Source: Coraliomargarita sinensis (GTDB lineage Bacteria > Verrucomicrobiota > Verrucomicrobiia > Opitutales > Coraliomargaritaceae). From it: a stretch of 64,000 bases of DNA. This document shows, piece by piece, positions 9,701 to 22,481 of this stretch; position 1 is the first letter of the stretch; each line of letters opens with the position of its first letter. Made by a program: the position numbers and the translations under genes. The DNA is taken from contig NZ_QHJQ01000012.1 of the NCBI RefSeq assembly GCF_003185655.1, positions 1-64,000 of the forward strand. Reading direction: 5' to 3'. The notes beneath the pieces were generated by a model. It did not search any database, was not told the DNA's origin, and saw only the letters and a program-made list of their open reading frames with translations.

Positions 9701-12471
9701 GCGACCTTGAGCAGGTCGAGATTGTGCTCGATCACGATGACGGAGTGCCCGGAATCCACGAGGCTCTGCAGCACCTTGATCAGGCGTTTGATATCCGCCC
9801 GGTGCAGCCCGGTCGTGGGTTCGTCGATCAGTATCATGGCATGCGAAGAATTTTTAGAAACGCCATGGTCATCGTTACGCGTGCGCTTCGGGCGCGAGAT
9901 GCGGCCAAGATAGCGAACCAATTTCAGTCGTTGTGACTCGCCCCCGGACAAGGTGTTGAGTGGTTGACCGAGCTTAAGGTAGCCGAGCCCCACATCAATG
10001 AGCGGTTGAAGCGCGCGAACAATCTTCGGATGCTCGCCGAAAAAGAGAATCGCTTCGTCGATATCGAGTTCGAGAATGCCGGCAATGGATTTACCATTGT
10101 AAACGATTTCCAGAACTTCGGGCTTGAAGCGCTGCCCCTCGCAGGTTTCGCAGGGCACAAAAAGATCGGACACAAACTGCATCTCAATGCGTTCATACCC
10201 GAGGCCGGAGCAGGTTGGGCAGCGGCCATCACCGCCGTTGAATGAGAAATGCCCCGGCTGCATGCCCGCCGCCCGGGCCGCATCGAGCTTGGCGAAGAGC
10301 TTGCGAATTTCATCCCACGCCTTGGAGAACAGTGCCGGGTTGGATCTTGGTGTCTTGCTGACCGGGCTTTGATCGACCAGCACCACTTCCGAGAGTGGCA
10401 GCGTGGATTCGATGTCCTTGAGCGTGGCCGGATCATCCGCGGACAGGCCTTTCTGAACGAGAAGGTTTTGGTAAATGACGTTGTTGAGCAGGGTGCTCTT
10501 TCCCGAGCCCGATACGCCGCTCAAGCAAACGAGTTGCTGCTGTGGCAGATGCAGGTCGAGTTCCTTGATGTTGTGCTTACTCGCTCCGTAAATGGATAAG
10601 TAGTTTGTGGTGGGTGGTTGATCCGCCTTCGCTATGCTACGGCGGGACGAGGTGGTTGAGTGGTTTGTGGTGGGTTCCTGGATGCAGGGGCGACGTTTCT
10701 TGGGGACATCGATTTGTTCCCGGCCGGAGAGAAAGCGCCCGGTCTGTGTATCGGATTTCAGGATACGGTCGTAGTTTCCGTGAAAGGTCAGCTGGCCCCC
10801 GTTGACGCCGGGCTTCGGGCCGATTTCGATGAGGTTGTCGGCCGCCCGCATGACGGCCTCATCGTGCTCCACCACGACAACGGTATTTCCGAGATTGGTG
10901 AGGCGGCGGAGGATCGAGATGAGGCGATCCATATCGCGGGAGTGTAGCCCGACCGAAGGTTCATCGAGAACGAAGAGTGTGTCAGTTAGCGCCGAGCCCA
11001 GGCACGATGTCAGATTGACCCGCATGGTTTCCCCGCCCGATAGGGTTCGTGAGCTGCGGTCGAGTGCGAGGTAGCCGAGGCCGACCTGGTCAAGAAAGGA
11101 GAGTCGGCTGAGGATACCGCTTAATGCGGTGTTACCGGTGGCAGCTTTTTGTGTGTTGGCACGGTGAAGCAGTGCAATCAGTTCGTTGACGCTTTTCCCG
11201 TATAAATCCGGCAAGGTGTGGCCCTGCCATTTCCAGTTGAGGGCTTCGGGTTGGAGGCGTGCCCCCTGGCAATCCGGGCAGCGACTGTAGCTGCGGAACT
11301 TTGAGAGGAAGACCCGGACGTGCATCTTGTAGACATTGCTCTCCAGCCAGCCGAAAAATCGACGGACACCATACCAGCGGTTGTGATAGCTTCCATCCTC
11401 GTAGTCTTTTTCACCTTCGATGATAAAATTTTTCTCCCGCGTCGTCAGCTCTCCGTAGGGAACGTTGGTACGTACTTTGTGGTGTTGGGCCGCGCGTTGC
11501 AGGTCGCGCAGGCTTTCGCTGTAAACCTCGCCCTGAAAGGCACGAATGGCGCCATCATCGATGGATAGGCTCTGGTCGGGGATAACGAGATCGTAGTCGA
11601 TCTCAATCACGCGCCCGAAGCCCCGGCAGCTTGGGCAGGCTCCGATGGGGGAATTGAAGGAAAAAAGGGCCGGCGTTGCCGGCCGGAAACTTTCACCGGT
11701 TTTCGGAGAATTAAGACCCTGGGTAAATGCGGTGAGTTGCCGGGCATTCAAATCGAAGATTTGCATGCGCCCCTTGCCGAAGGCGAAGGTCTGATGGGCT
11801 GCCTCAATAAATCTGGACCGTGCACTCGTGTTTACTTTCAAGCGGTCCTGAATGATATGCAGCTGGTCTTTCGCCTTCAGCTTGGATATTTTCAGTTCCT
11901 CGAGGCGTACGACCTGTTTGGCATGTATGGCGCGGGTATAGCCTTGCCCGCTGAGAGCCTTGATGATTTCCGACCACTTCAGCTTGCCGGGCTTTTCCAC
12001 AGAGAAACAGACCAGGATGGATTCTTCCGAAAAATCCTTGAGCAGGCTTTTCCAGATGTTTTGCGGTTTATCATCACGTATGGCCTTCCCCGTGGCCGGG
12101 TCGTAGAGTGTGGCGGCATTGGCAAACCAGACTTTGAAGTAATCGCACAGCTCCGTGATGGTTCCCACCGTTGAGCGGGAGGTCTTGACCGTATTGGACT
12201 GCTGTATGGCGATGGAAGGGCGTATGTTTTCCACGCTGTCCACATCCGGCCGATCGAGGAGCTCCATGAACTGTCGCGTGTAGGGCGAAAAAGTCTCCAC
12301 ATAGCGGCGCTGGCCCTCCGCATGCAGGGTCTCGAAAACAAGTGACGATTTACCTGCGCCACTCAGGCCGGTGACGACGGTGAGCTGACCGATCGGCAGG
12401 TCGAGGTCGAAGCCTTTCAGGTTGTTTTGGCGGACGCCTCGCAGGCGGATGTAGTCGTGATGAGAGGGCAT
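6703..12471 (-). CDS. uvrA: Double-length UvrA excinuclease subunit
   Basis: A single uninterrupted 1922-residue frame containing two complete UvrA units, each with two ABC modules. UvrA normally has about 940 residues and works as a dimer that finds DNA lesions for UvrB. Walker A motifs lie near residues 35 (GLSGAGKSS), 651 (GVSGSGKST), 1028 (GVSGSGKSS) and 1593 (GVSGAGKST). Four LSGGE signatures are present, including LSGGET in the first module. Zinc-binding Cys clusters (CPSC...CPDC, CPTC...CETC, CPTC...CPDC, CENC...CEDC) occur in all four modules. The halves join at about residues 970-1005 through a low-complexity linker. The ATG at 12471 lies directly before the first conserved residues ([19 protein letters not shown]). 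The fusion would make an intramolecular UvrA dimer equivalent. Confidence 0.95.
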   Translation of the reverse strand: MPSHHDYIRLRGVRQNNLKGFDLDLPIGQLTVVTGLSGAGKSSLVFETLHAEGQRRYVETFSPYTRQFMELLDRPDVDSVENIRPSIAIQQSNTVKTSRSTVGTITELCDYFKVWFANAATLYDPATGKAIRDDKPQNIWKSLLKDFSEESILVCFSVEKPGKLKWSEIIKALSGQGYTRAIHAKQVVRLEELKISKLKAKDQLHIIQDRLKVNTSARSRFIEAAHQTFAFGKGRMQIFDLNARQLTAFTQGLNSPKTGESFRPATPALFSFNSPIGACPSCRGFGRVIEIDYDLVIPDQSLSIDDGAIRAFQGEVYSESLRDLQRAAQHHKVRTNVPYGELTTREKNFIIEGEKDYEDGSYHNRWYGVRRFFGWLESNVYKMHVRVFLSKFRSYSRCPDCQGARLQPEALNWKWQGHTLPDLYGKSVNELIALLHRANTQKAATGNTALSGILSRLSFLDQVGLGYLALDRSSRTLSGGETMRVNLTSCLGSALTDTLFVLDEPSVGLHSRDMDRLISILRRLTNLGNTVVVVEHDEAVMRAADNLIEIGPKPGVNGGQLTFHGNYDRILKSDTQTGRFLSGREQIDVPKKRRPCIQEPTTNHSTTSSRRSIAKADQPPTTNYLSIYGASKHNIKELDLHLPQQQLVCLSGVSGSGKSTLLNNVIYQNLLVQKGLSADDPATLKDIESTLPLSEVVLVDQSPVSKTPRSNPALFSKAWDEIRKLFAKLDAARAAGMQPGHFSFNGGDGRCPTCSGLGYERIEMQFVSDLFVPCETCEGQRFKPEVLEIVYNGKSIAGILELDIDEAILFFGEHPKIVRALQPLIDVGLGYLKLGQPLNTLSGGESQRLKLVRYLGRISRPKRTRNDDHGVSKNSSHAMILIDEPTTGLHRADIKRLIKVLQSLVDSGHSVIVIEHNLDLLKVADWIVEMGPEAGDRGGRVIAEGTPEQVAKMKCETAPYLSEALGEGRGVVHQASAAESQARYNSVQGAKSDAKPSKLATLSVRGAREHNLRNISTDIPHNAITVVTGVSGSGKSSLAFDIVFAEGQRRFMESMSAYARQFVEQMPRADVDALDGIAPTVAIEQRVTRGTRKSTVATITEVAQYLRLLFARIGIQHSPISGEAVVTQSESALQKRLEILLKEYGSSSKNRQANAPLYLCAPLLRGRKGHHEPLANWARDHDYSMLRIDGQMVPLDQFQKLDRYREHDIDLVLEELSARQRTTAAIKQRSNAKLQEALRLGKGSALILNAQGEVLSWLSTKRTDPATGQAFPELDPKHFSWNSPRGWCPTCRGYGQLFDWMSSEEDSRIGHPDPNDYENGGTCPDCQGARINELSRAVRLPLKASRKVERSIPSAASTDSRLSAKTAPTVSLPELLSLTPSKLLTALKAVKTTKRTKPILDELLPEIEERMRFMDRVGLGYLELDRATATLSGGEAQRIRLAAQLGSNLSGVLYVLDEPSIGLHARDNERLIQSLEQLRDRGNTLLVVEHDADTMKHADKIIDLGPAAGIHGGEIVASGTLAQLKRNKASITGKYLRKSLSHPRRGEYRELPAPWSPRKKKDNQNWIVLQQAALRNLKGFDLMIPKNRLTAVCGVSGAGKSTLIRDLLKPLVDEAVNQKAEKLGPKHLSSSHPCASVSLSGSKKQSNRFKTLHHAHDIRKVIEVDQSPIGKTPRSTPATYIGAYDIIRQIYASLPEANMRGYTAGTFSFNTKGGRCENCKGAGRVKLEMNFMPDTYVTCEDCGGRRYGSELDELQWNGKSIADVLEMSFEEAAGFFSFHTQLSHLMQLMVETGLGYITLGQYSPTLSGGEAQRMKLVSELAKGQPSFKERQYNKGQGNLYILEEPTIGLHLSDVERLTELLHRLVDKGHSVIVIEHHLDVIQDADYVVEIGPDGGDAGGELLYQGNVAGLKSCKESATAQFL

Positions 12472-12522
12472 GGAAAATGCACAATGCAGAGCAGGTGCAG
12501 AAGGTCCAATCCGCCGGTGATT

Positions 12523-13161
12523 TTATTCCTCGACCGTGAATAGCGTTCCGCCGAGGCTACGCGGTTTTAATTCGCTTTGCGGGTTTTCGTCCGGATTGAC
12601 AATTTGTCCGGCAAGAAAAAAGGTCGGCTCTTTGAGCCAGTGTTTTCTAAGTTCGTCATGCAGCTCCAGCAGCTCGCTCCGGCTGGAAATACGAAATTCA
12701 ATCGTATGGGCGTGAGTCGCATGCGGGTACTCCTTAATGACGGTGTCACTGGTTATGCTGTCCGCAATGTCCGAGCCTCTGCCAGCCATCGCCTCTACTT
12801 GCGGAGGAAGGGGAGTTTTGACGATGGAAGAACCCGGCACGCCCGAAGCTTCCGCTGCGTCACCCAGTGCGGCCTGAAGTTCGCCGGCTTTGAGCGCGCG
12901 GCTGTAGTAGATGCGGAGCATTGCAGGCCCATCGGTGACGATATTCAGTTCAATTACGCGAAATGCTGCCGTGACGTACTCCTGTTTCGAGATGGAAAGA
13001 ACGGCCTTTTCCTGTGCATGGTAACTTCGGGTGCCGCCCGGAAAATTGATGCCAAAGAGGGCCCGGTTTTTAATGCCCTGGCTATTTACATTCACCGCAT
13101 CAAGTGAGGTGTGAAGAAAGAGGGCCGCAGTGAGTGATAAAATGATTCGGAAATATGACAT
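12523..13161 (-). CDS. Secreted protein of unknown function
   Basis: A 212-residue protein with a clear signal peptide (MSYFRIILSLTAALFLHTSLDA) and no membrane segment afterwards. I recognise no family. The mature part has two mixed alpha/beta regions: one around 45-100 (AVLSISKQEYVTAAFRVIELNIV) and one around 150-190 (THAHTIEFRISSRSELLELHDEL). It would be periplasmic or outer-membrane associated. It lies 51 bases upstream of uvrA on the same strand and could be co-transcribed with it, and it is divergent from the ABC exporter gene. No obvious ribosome-binding site precedes the ATG. Confidence 0.6.
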   Translation of the reverse strand: MSYFRIILSLTAALFLHTSLDAVNVNSQGIKNRALFGINFPGGTRSYHAQEKAVLSISKQEYVTAAFRVIELNIVTDGPAMLRIYYSRALKAGELQAALGDAAEASGVPGSSIVKTPLPPQVEAMAGRGSDIADSITSDTVIKEYPHATHAHTIEFRISSRSELLELHDELRKHWLKEPTFFLAGQIVNPDENPQSELKPRSLGGTLFTVEE

Positions 13162-13212
13162 AAGGAGTAAAATGCTGGCCTTTGCATCTTCCGCAAAGAT
13201 AAATTAAGCACA

Positions 13213-14868
13213 ATGCTATCCTGCAAAGAATTATCGGTTGATGTCGGACCCAACGGGCCGCGTATTTTGGATCGTGCGACGGCGCAATTTAAAGGCGGCG
13301 CCCTGAATGCAGTCATTGGCCCCTCCGGTTGTGGCAAGACCACTTTGGTCAAGGCCATGCTGGGGATTCTGCCGAGTGAGGGAGAAGTCAGTTATGCCGG
13401 GGAGCGAATCTACAAAAGCTCGGATCTTCAGGGGATGCTCTCATTCGCGCCCCAGTTCAGCATCGCCCACGAGCGGCTGACCGTCAACGAGGCCCTGCAG
13501 TATGCGCTCGACCTGTGTGTGAGGGACGGCGTGGTCAAGGCGAAGCGAATCGAGGAGATTCTCAAGCGGATTGGTCTGGATGAGCACCGTACCAAAAAGG
13601 TGGGCGATCTCAGTGGCGGTCAACTACGCCGGCTTGGGCTGGGGCTCGAACTGGTGGGGGACCCACAATGCATGGTTTGCGACGAAGTGACCAGTGGCCT
13701 CGATCCGAAATCCGAAGACCAGATTCTGGAAGTGCTGCAGCGTTTGAGGGATGAGCAGGAAAAAACCTTCATTTGTATCATCCACAATCTGGCCAAGCTG
13801 GAGGAATTCGACTGGATTACGGTGGTTTACGAAGGTGTCGTGATTTTTCAGGGTGAGTTGGAAGCGCTGAATCGTTATTTTGATATCCCCGACGCGCTCC
13901 ACCTTTATGATAAACTCAACGAGCACGATATTGAATATTGGCGTGAGCGTTGGAAGGGTTCGGATACGGATGTCGCCGTACACTCCGAAATTGCGGCGGT
14001 AAAGGCCCCGCCGCCCCCGGGGCCCATTGCCCAGACCTGGACCTTATTGCTTCGACGCGCGCTTCTCTTTAAACGCGACCGCGGGTATTGGTTGCTCACC
14101 TTGGGGATCACAATCGGTTTCCCTTTACTGGTAACGATTTTTGCCTGGGACGGCATTCCGCAGCTCCGAGGCCTTTCGATGGATTCCTCGGCCGGCTTTA
14201 TGGAACGGGCCAGTGAAGATTTACGGTATCGGATTGATGCCATGGAAATGGCTTCGCTGGTGACCGGGTTGATTCTCTTTCAGGTCATCCTGCTCACCTT
14301 GATGGGGAGCAATAATGGTGCCCGGGAAATTGCCGGAGAGCGTCAGCTGTATGAAAAAGAACGCTTCGCGGGGTTGAGTGCGGGGGCTTATGCCAGCAGC
14401 AAGCTGATATTCGCCTCATCCGTGGCCATTCTTCAGGGGCTTTGGATGATGCTGTTTGTCAGGTATATCTGTGAATTCCCCGGAGTGGCTTCCTTGCAGG
14501 CCGGTGTCCTGGTTTTGTGCTGTGTCTCCATGACGGCGATTTGTCTCGGATTTTCCGCTATTTTTGATTCCGCGGACAAGGCATCGCTGCTTTCGGTCTA
14601 TCTGGTTGGCTTCCAGTTGCCGCTCTCCGGAATTGTACTGGCTTTGCCCGAGGCCTTGGTCTGGGTCTGCCGACCTTTCATCAATGCTTACTGGGGCTGG
14701 GGGGGGTATTTCAGCTCTATGCTGGAAACTCGATTGTATGATGCGTATCGACTGGAATCCAGTGAATGGATCCCATCCGCAGGCTTATCTCTTGCGGTCC
14801 TCGGCCTGCATTTTGTTCTCGGAGCAGTTATGGTCTTTTGGGGTTGCCAGCAAAAACGCTGGAACTAA
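13213..14868 (+). CDS. ABCG-like half transporter (ATPase fused to ABC-2 permease)
   Basis: A 551-residue protein with an N-terminal ABC ATPase and a C-terminal six-helix ABC-2-type permease, the ABCG domain order. Walker [10 protein letters not shown] is at 36-44, signature LSGGQ at 133-137, Walker B MVCDEV at about 154-159 and a switch His in ICIIHNL. The membrane part (about 285-551) begins after [16 protein letters not shown] and includes long hydrophobic stretches. Such proteins act as dimers and export lipids, drugs or glycans; the substrate cannot be read from sequence. It starts a plus-strand operon with the lipoprotein and helical secreted protein that follow. The stop codon is 41 bases before the chosen start of the next gene. 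Confidence 0.85.
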   Translation: MLSCKELSVDVGPNGPRILDRATAQFKGGALNAVIGPSGCGKTTLVKAMLGILPSEGEVSYAGERIYKSSDLQGMLSFAPQFSIAHERLTVNEALQYALDLCVRDGVVKAKRIEEILKRIGLDEHRTKKVGDLSGGQLRRLGLGLELVGDPQCMVCDEVTSGLDPKSEDQILEVLQRLRDEQEKTFICIIHNLAKLEEFDWITVVYEGVVIFQGELEALNRYFDIPDALHLYDKLNEHDIEYWRERWKGSDTDVAVHSEIAAVKAPPPPGPIAQTWTLLLRRALLFKRDRGYWLLTLGITIGFPLLVTIFAWDGIPQLRGLSMDSSAGFMERASEDLRYRIDAMEMASLVTGLILFQVILLTLMGSNNGAREIAGERQLYEKERFAGLSAGAYASSKLIFASSVAILQGLWMMLFVRYICEFPGVASLQAGVLVLCCVSMTAICLGFSAIFDSADKASLLSVYLVGFQLPLSGIVLALPEALVWVCRPFINAYWGWGGYFSSMLETRLYDAYRLESSEWIPSAGLSLAVLGLHFVLGAVMVFWGCQQKRWN

Positions 14869-14909
14869 GCATGAGCCTAATTTTACCTTTAAAGTTGCAT
14901 CTACCAACT

Positions 14910-15296
14910 ATGTTTCGAGACCGCCGTTATCCCGCCAAGCTATTTGTCAATGGTTTGCAAATATTCTGCACTGTTCTGTCCGTCGTCTTGCTTACGGCCT
15001 GCGGCAAAGGTGAGTTCTCCAGCCTGGAGAGTTTGCCGGTGGATTCATATCTCAAGAACCCGGCGAACTTTCTCGGAAATACCTATCTGATATCCGCTCA
15101 AATCGATTCACAAATACAGTGGGAAGAAGGGGTCGGCCGTATTCTGGCAGTGGAGACCGACGGTTCTACATCACGCGTGCCGGTTTTTGTGCCGGATGGT
15201 GTCGGGCAAAACCTGCATGTCGGCCAGCGCTACGAAATGCGCGCGATTATACGAAAAGGAGGACTGATTTATGTGGAAGATTTACGTAAGTTTTAG
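14910..15296 (+). CDS. Small lipoprotein
   Basis: A 128-residue predicted lipoprotein. From ATG 14910 the protein has a positively charged N-terminus ([10 protein letters not shown]), a hydrophobic core and the lipobox LLTAC, so the mature lipidated Cys is at 31. An upstream in-frame ATG at 14871, two bases after the ABC transporter stop, would lengthen the signal to 41 residues and cannot be excluded. The remaining 98 residues resemble a small OB/beta-barrel ([26 protein letters not shown]...[20 protein letters not shown]), but I cannot name the family. Its 3' end overlaps the next gene by 26 bases, so translation of the two is probably coupled. Confidence 0.7.
   Translation: MFRDRRYPAKLFVNGLQIFCTVLSVVLLTACGKGEFSSLESLPVDSYLKNPANFLGNTYLISAQIDSQIQWEEGVGRILAVETDGSTSRVPVFVPDGVGQNLHVGQRYEMRAIIRKGGLIYVEDLRKF
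15256..15262 (+). promoter_or_regulatory. Strong Shine-Dalgarno site
   Basis: AAGGAGG is centred about 8 bases before the ATG at 15271. Most genes in the window have no such site, so it fixes the start of the secreted helical protein even though that start lies inside the preceding gene. Confidence 0.75.
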
Positions 15297-17211
15297 TTTC
15301 AGTGCATTCTTTGCGGCTGGAACGATTCTGGCTCAAGGCGGATTTCCGGTTTCCAACGGTGCTTCATCCGGTGGGGCTCCGTCGAACCCGCCAACCCAGA
15401 CGGCTCAAGCCGGGGCCAGCGCCCCGACCAACGGCTTATTCGAGAGTAACACTTTTCTTGAGACAGCCAATCGGGTCTTTGATCCAACGAGTGACTCGAT
15501 GGATTTCGAGAACGGCAGTTTCAACTGGAAGGGGAAGACATTCAACATTGCGGAGCAACGGGCTTTTCGGTCACGTTTCGAGCGCTTCCTGCTGGCGTCA
15601 CCTAGCGAAGAGGAAGAGCAGTATGCGCGATTGATCGCTGATATTATGGAGCGGCTTTCCGTCTCGAACAACAACACGGACGATACGATCCTCGACACCT
15701 GGGAATTGCTTTTCCGTGCTTCAGAATTCGATATTGACGGCGGGAACAGCACGATTGTCGCCAACCAGGTATTCAATGCCTGGCGTATTCGTAAAGAAAG
15801 CCGTGGTGTGGCCATGTCGCAGCGCGAACTGGAAGACATGCGCAAGTACCAACAGGAAGTGGTCGCCAACCGTAAAAGGATGTTGGAGCGCATCGAAGAG
15901 AAGCGCATGCGAGAGTCGAGCCATGCACGCCGGCAAAGCATGGAGTCCTCGGGCGAGGCCAGCGAAGATGATCTGCCATCCGAAGCCGCCTTTCGTGCTC
16001 TGGACCTTGCGGAAACCGAAGCTAAAATACTTGCCCTTGAGACCGAGGCGGCAAGCACCGGACTACAGGCCAAACTTCAATTTCAGAGCCAGATTGTAAG
16101 TTTCCTCATGCAGCGCCGCTTTGAGCATGCGCTTGTACTGTCCGGGTTTTACCAGCTGATTTTCAAGGGGTCGCATCAGGAACTTCAGGTGGGCAAAAGC
16201 CAGCTGGAACAGTTTCTGCCCGGCAGTGATCTGTCCTACACGGTCGACAGTATGTCGTTTATCGCGCGGGAAGCGATCAACGACGTGGACAAGGGTGTCG
16301 AGGCTGTGAATGCCGCTTACGAGGAACGCCGGACCATGCTTGCGTTGGAACGTTTGCAGGAAGTCTTCTTTCTCGGCGAGCACCTGACTGAATTAAACAA
16401 AATTCCCACTGAGCAGCGCCGACATCTGCTCGACCTGTATCGCAGCTTGATGGAAGCCGGTGATTTGGCCGAAGCAAAAGACTACGATGGCGTCACGGAA
16501 CTGGCAGAGAGTATTTCCACTCTGGCCGAAGATTTTCCGAAGTCACGTGTACTTTCCGCCGTGGAAACAGCCAAAAGTATGAGCGACATGGCCGTATTCG
16601 CCGCGTCCCAATACCGCAACACGGGCGACATTGAAAAAGCACGTGGAGAATTGATGCAGGCGATCGAGATATGGCCCTCCAATCCTGCGATACGGGAGTT
16701 CCAAATGGAAACGACGAAGCTGGCGACGGCCGGCTCCCAGGGGGTCCAGATCTTTGATGATTTGTATGAAAGGAACGAGCGCCGCGCGATTTACGACCGT
16801 CGTCTGGAACTTGGCTTTGCTTTAGCCGAGGATGAGGAGCGTAAACCACTCCTGATGGAAGTAATCGATCAGGTCGCCCGCATTGATTTATTGGTGAAAC
16901 AAAGCGAGGAGTTGATTAAACAGGGCGAAGCTTATGCGGCCTGGGAACTTCTCGCCGAAGCATCCAAAATTAACGCGACCGACGGCCCGATGAACCAGGC
17001 ACGAGCCGAGTTGGCGCCACGGGTTGCCGATTTTGTCCAGCAGGTGGATCGTGCGGAACGCCAGTCAAAGGATGGGCAACACGCCGGTGCATTGGCAGCT
17101 TATCTGGCGGCTCAGGATATTTACCCGGCCAGCCGGATATGCCGGGAAGGTGTCGAGCGCGAAGCCGGAGCACTGATGCGGGGCTTGAAGGCAGAAAATA
17201 GCGCGCAGTAG
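15271..17211 (+). CDS. Large secreted helical (TPR-like) protein
   Basis: A 646-residue protein with a signal peptide ([22 protein letters not shown]) and a low-complexity Ser/Gly/Pro/Gln linker at about 22-50. The rest is long and mostly helical. A charged coiled-coil lies at about 180-225 ([22 protein letters not shown]), and repeat-like Ala/Leu/Glu-rich helix pairs in the C-terminal half (for example [20 protein letters not shown]) look like degenerate tetratricopeptide repeats. No catalytic motif is visible. A strong AAGGAGG site sets the start, and the gene overlaps the upstream lipoprotein gene by 26 bases. It probably works at the cell envelope with the ABCG-like exporter and the lipoprotein. 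Confidence 0.75.
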   Translation: MWKIYVSFSFSAFFAAGTILAQGGFPVSNGASSGGAPSNPPTQTAQAGASAPTNGLFESNTFLETANRVFDPTSDSMDFENGSFNWKGKTFNIAEQRAFRSRFERFLLASPSEEEEQYARLIADIMERLSVSNNNTDDTILDTWELLFRASEFDIDGGNSTIVANQVFNAWRIRKESRGVAMSQRELEDMRKYQQEVVANRKRMLERIEEKRMRESSHARRQSMESSGEASEDDLPSEAAFRALDLAETEAKILALETEAASTGLQAKLQFQSQIVSFLMQRRFEHALVLSGFYQLIFKGSHQELQVGKSQLEQFLPGSDLSYTVDSMSFIAREAINDVDKGVEAVNAAYEERRTMLALERLQEVFFLGEHLTELNKIPTEQRRHLLDLYRSLMEAGDLAEAKDYDGVTELAESISTLAEDFPKSRVLSAVETAKSMSDMAVFAASQYRNTGDIEKARGELMQAIEIWPSNPAIREFQMETTKLATAGSQGVQIFDDLYERNERRAIYDRRLELGFALAEDEERKPLLMEVIDQVARIDLLVKQSEELIKQGEAYAAWELLAEASKINATDGPMNQARAELAPRVADFVQQVDRAERQSKDGQHAGALAAYLAAQDIYPASRICREGVEREAGALMRGLKAENSAQ

Positions 17212-17323
17212 GATCGGTTCGTAATCGCTACTTCCCGGCGATCCAATTTTCTGTTTTGCTGGTCGGAAAGTAATCGGCTGGCAGGGGCGCTTTCCCTTGG
17301 AACTCTTTGAGCTTTCTTGACTG

Positions 17324-18127
17324 CTAATCGCTTTTCTCGCCGTGCAAAATACGAGCCACCCGTTCCGCTGTGCCGTCAGGGTTGTAGTGGCGGAATTTCC
17401 AGTAATCCGGTTTGTGGTGCTTCACCTCTTTCTTTTCTCCGTTGGTGAAAATCGTCACCGTAGGGGGCCGGTAGATATAGCGCGGTTGCACGACGGGGTC
17501 GTAGTAGTAGCGTAGTCCATAGCGTGTGGACTGGCGGCTACGTTCAGTCTCCTCCTTGAGGCGTTGTGTTTCGAGTCGGGCATTGGCCGCCTCTTGTTCC
17601 GCTTTGGCCACCCGGGCTTCGAGTTGTGCGATTTGTTGTTGCGACTTCAATTCTGCGAGTTCCGTTTGGTAGCCTTCGAGGGCCAGGGCCAACTCCTCGG
17701 AGACATCGACTTCCGGATAGCGCACTTGAAAGCTACGCCAGAAGTCGACTCGGTCTTTGGCGGGCAGGGAGGCAAAGGCACTGCTGCTGCGTTTCGCAGC
17801 TCGAATGGACGTTCCCTCTTCCGTGCGGGCTTGTTTCAGTCTGGCCTGCTCGGCGAGCCACTCTTCGCGTTCTCTCTTGAGGCGGGCTTGTTCCTTCTGG
17901 AATTCATCTTCCGACATCAGGTCGATTTCGACCACGGCATCCTTTTTCAAAACGACTTCGCCTTCAGGGTAGAGCAACAGAGTTTTTTCTCTGAGTTCAA
18001 TTGTGCCGACCGGCTTGCCCAGGGTCGCGAGAGTTGTTTCCAGATTATCACCGATCTTGAGTTCTGCTCCGGTGACAGATTGAAGGAAAATGAGGAGGAT
18101 AAGCCCTTTCAAACCATGGTTTCTCAT
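17324..18127 (-). CDS. Secreted coiled-coil protein of unknown function
   Basis: A 267-residue exported protein with a signal peptide ending near residue 20 (FLQSVTGAE). A short folded N-terminal segment (LKIGDNLETTLATLGKPVGTIE) resembles the small domain that often precedes SmpA/BamE-like or repeat proteins. A coiled coil follows at about 70-100 (EFQKEQARLKREREEWLAEQ) and a second at about 155-190 (QQIAQLEARVAKAEQEAANA). The C-terminus is rich in Tyr, Arg and Pro (YGLRYYYDPVVQPRYIYRPP). I cannot name a function. It is convergent with the preceding plus-strand gene and divergent from trxB. Confidence 0.6.
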   Translation of the reverse strand: MRNHGLKGLILLIFLQSVTGAELKIGDNLETTLATLGKPVGTIELREKTLLLYPEGEVVLKKDAVVEIDLMSEDEFQKEQARLKREREEWLAEQARLKQARTEEGTSIRAAKRSSSAFASLPAKDRVDFWRSFQVRYPEVDVSEELALALEGYQTELAELKSQQQIAQLEARVAKAEQEAANARLETQRLKEETERSRQSTRYGLRYYYDPVVQPRYIYRPPTVTIFTNGEKKEVKHHKPDYWKFRHYNPDGTAERVARILHGEKSD

Positions 18128-18229
18128 GCCTATTAGGGTAAATAAGCTTTAGAAAAAGGCAAATCGCATAATTTAGTTGAGAATAAGCCGACTGAGCGTT
18201 TTCTCACAGTTTTCAACTAATCAAAGACT

Positions 18230-19159
18230 ATGGAAGACGTTATTATACTCGGCACCGGTTGTGCCGGACTTACCGCTGCAATTTACACGGGCCGCGCCCA
18301 GCTGAATCCTCTCGTGCTTGAGGGCACCCAGCCGGGTGGTCAGTTGACGACGACTTCGGAAGTGGAGAATTTTCCCGGTTTTCCGGAGGGGATCGACGGC
18401 TTCATGATGATGGATAATCTGCGTAAGCAGGCTGCCAGATTTGGCGCACGCTACGAGCATGCAAGAATCGATAAGGTCGAGATCGAAGGGGAGACGAAGA
18501 AGCTCTACGCGGGGGATAAGGTATTTGAGGCCAAAACAGTCATCGTGGCGACCGGCGCGCGCCCACGCCTGCTCGGCATTCCCGGGGAGCAGGAAATGTA
18601 CGGGGGCAAAGGAGTGACCACCTGTGCGACCTGTGATGGCGCCTTTTACCGCGATATGGAAGTCGTGGTTGTCGGCGGTGGCGACTCGGCTTGTGAAGAA
18701 GCGCTTTTTCTCACCCGTTTCTGCTCGAAAGTGACGTTGATTCATCGCCGTGATGAGCTGCGGGCTTCCCAGATCATGGCGGACCGGGCGACGTCGCATG
18801 AAAAGATCGAGATGGCCTGGAATTCGGTTCCGGTCGAGGTCCTGGCAGATGATAAGGGCCTGGCCAAGGGAGTTCGGGTCAAAGATGTCAACTCCGGCGA
18901 AGAGCGGGAAATCCCATGTAAGGGGGTCTTTATCGCGATCGGCCATATTCCAAACACGGATTTTGTCGAGGGCGTCCTCGAACTTGACGGCGACGGCTAC
19001 ATCGTTCCCGAGGCGGGAAGTCAGGTGAAGACCAAGTACGAGGGCTTTTATGCGGCCGGTGACTGCGTGGACCATGTTTACCGCCAGGCGATCACAGCGG
19101 CGGGGATGGGCTGTCAGGCGGCAATCGAGGCCGAACGCTGGCTGGCGGAGAACGGGTGA
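18230..19159 (+). CDS. trxB: Thioredoxin reductase
   Basis: A 309-residue flavoprotein that reduces thioredoxin with NADPH. The FAD-binding motif [11 protein letters not shown] is at about 7-17, the redox-active CATC at 132-135 with the family context [11 protein letters not shown], the NADPH-binding motif [12 protein letters not shown] at about 147-158, and the C-terminal FAD motif AAGDCVD near 275-281. Length and order match the low-molecular-weight bacterial enzyme. The first Gly-rich motif reads GTGCAG instead of the common GSGPAG, which is tolerated in the family. A long hairpin element separates it from pdxH. Confidence 0.95.
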   Translation: MEDVIILGTGCAGLTAAIYTGRAQLNPLVLEGTQPGGQLTTTSEVENFPGFPEGIDGFMMMDNLRKQAARFGARYEHARIDKVEIEGETKKLYAGDKVFEAKTVIVATGARPRLLGIPGEQEMYGGKGVTTCATCDGAFYRDMEVVVVGGGDSACEEALFLTRFCSKVTLIHRRDELRASQIMADRATSHEKIEMAWNSVPVEVLADDKGLAKGVRVKDVNSGEEREIPCKGVFIAIGHIPNTDFVEGVLELDGDGYIVPEAGSQVKTKYEGFYAAGDCVDHVYRQAITAAGMGCQAAIEAERWLAENG

Positions 19160-19167
19160 CGGGGTGT

Positions 19168-19259
19168 GAAAGTAGGAAGGTGGGAATGTTGGAAAGTTTT
19201 CATGCCGGCCATTTTTGCTTCTCTCACCTTGCTACTTTTTAACATTCGCACCTTCCTAC
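19168..19259. repeat. Long imperfect palindrome between trxB and pdxH
   Basis: GTAGGAAGGTGGGAATGTT at 19171-19189 pairs with AACATTCGCACCTTCCTAC at 19241-19259 with a single mismatch in 19. The left arm can also pair with 19225-19238 (CACCTTGCTACTTT; 13 of 14), so two alternative hairpins compete. The right arm ends 4 bases before the pdxH start codon, so the structure would lie in the pdxH leader or in a trxB-pdxH transcript. It looks like a REP-like or MITE-like dispersed repeat. Confidence 0.75.
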
Positions 19260-19263
19260 AATT

Positions 19264-19902
19264 ATGGACCTCTCCGAACTCAGGCAAAGTTATACCAAGG
19301 GCAGCTTTTCCGAACAGGATTTGCTGGCTTCACCCTTTGAACAATTTGAGAAATGGTTCCAACAGGCGATGGACTCCCAGTTGGAGGAGCCCAATGCCAT
19401 GTGCCTGGCCACGGTCTCCAAGGACGGTCAGCCAAGTACGCGGATTGTTCTTTTGAAGGATTTCTCCGACAAGGGGATGACTTTTTACACCAATTACGAA
19501 AGCCGCAAGTCGGTAGAGATCGAAGCAACGGGCAAGGTGGCCGCAAATTTCCTGTGGTTGCCACTGCAGCGTCAGGTCAATGTGACGGGGCGGGTCGAGC
19601 GTGTTTCCAAGTCTGAATCCCTCAAATATTTTCTCAGTCGTCCTTTCGGTAGCCAGTTGGGCGCCTGGACTTCGCCGCAGAGCAAAGTGATCACCTCGCG
19701 GTCGGTATTAGAGACGAAACTGGACCAGATGAAGCGAAAGTTCGCCGAAGGAAAGGTGCCGCTGCCGGATCACTGGGGCGGGTATCGCATTGTCCCGGAT
19801 AGCTTCGAGTTTTGGCAGGGGCGCCCGAATCGATTGCACGATCGTTTTGTTTATCGCAAAGACGAAGCTAGTCAGTGGTTCACTGAGCGCTTGGCACCGT
19901 AA
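19264..19902 (+). CDS. pdxH: Pyridoxamine 5'-phosphate oxidase
   Basis: A 212-residue FMN enzyme that oxidises pyridoxamine or pyridoxine 5'-phosphate to pyridoxal 5'-phosphate. Family blocks are visible in order: [22 protein letters not shown] N-terminal helix (here [10 protein letters not shown]), FMN-binding [21 protein letters not shown], the TNYESRKS segment, [31 protein letters not shown] and the C-terminal signature [15 protein letters not shown]. Length is typical. The 3' end overlaps the convergent lipoprotein gene by 23 bases. Confidence 0.95.
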   Translation: MDLSELRQSYTKGSFSEQDLLASPFEQFEKWFQQAMDSQLEEPNAMCLATVSKDGQPSTRIVLLKDFSDKGMTFYTNYESRKSVEIEATGKVAANFLWLPLQRQVNVTGRVERVSKSESLKYFLSRPFGSQLGAWTSPQSKVITSRSVLETKLDQMKRKFAEGKVPLPDHWGGYRIVPDSFEFWQGRPNRLHDRFVYRKDEASQWFTERLAP

Positions 19903-20527
19903 AATCTGGATCTTTGTGGGGGTCGTAACCTGCTTTCCATTCGCTCACGGGGACACTGATGGAAGGTTCGCCCCCGGCGAAAAACCAAGAGTCGATGACA
20001 TATTTGTCTCCACTTTTTCGCTCAGTGACGGACGCGGTGTTGTGGGGAAAGCGTAAGCGGGTGAAACCGCGGTGTTTTGGGAAACCGACCGTGTGATAGC
20101 GAAGCAGGCCGTCTTGTTGTAGCAGCAGCAGCGCAACGGTTGTGTTGGCCGCTTCGGCGATACAGTCGATCTGCTTGCCCGTACCTAAGTGCCGTTTGTT
20201 TTTGGGGGCATCACCCAAAGTGTCATTTTTGGCACCGATCATGGTCTCCATCGCCCCGATTGCGATGTTGATACGCTCCCGCTCCTCAGCCGGGCTTTCC
20301 GGTTTTGGTTCGAATAGGGCAGCGATGGTTTGCCATTCTTGCGGGGTATAGCTCAGCCCGGTGATGCTGCGACAGCCAGCCGAATCGCAAACATCGAATT
20401 CGCCGATTATAGGGCGGCTGTTGAGTCCGAGATTAGCGATGTAGCTGCTGGGCTGGCGAACAGAGGCACAAGCGCTGAATAACAGCACTGCAAATAATAA
20501 GTGCGTGGCTGCGGCGATCCGGCGCAT
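19880..20527 (-). CDS. Lipoprotein of unknown function
   Basis: A 215-residue predicted lipoprotein. The signal ends in the lipobox LLFSAC with the lipidated Cys at residue 20. I recognise no family, but the middle ([34 protein letters not shown]) resembles the papain-like Cys-containing region of some periplasmic proteins, with paired Cys in [14 protein letters not shown]. No function can be given. It starts two bases after the pyrG stop codon on the same strand, so it is probably co-transcribed with pyrG. Confidence 0.65.
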   Translation of the reverse strand: MRRIAAATHLLFAVLLFSACASVRQPSSYIANLGLNSRPIIGEFDVCDSAGCRSITGLSYTPQEWQTIAALFEPKPESPAEERERINIAIGAMETMIGAKNDTLGDAPKNKRHLGTGKQIDCIAEAANTTVALLLLQQDGLLRYHTVGFPKHRGFTRLRFPHNTASVTERKSGDKYVIDSWFFAGGEPSISVPVSEWKAGYDPHKDPDFTVPSAQ

Positions 20528-20529
20528 GC

Positions 20530-22481
<1,952 letters not shown>

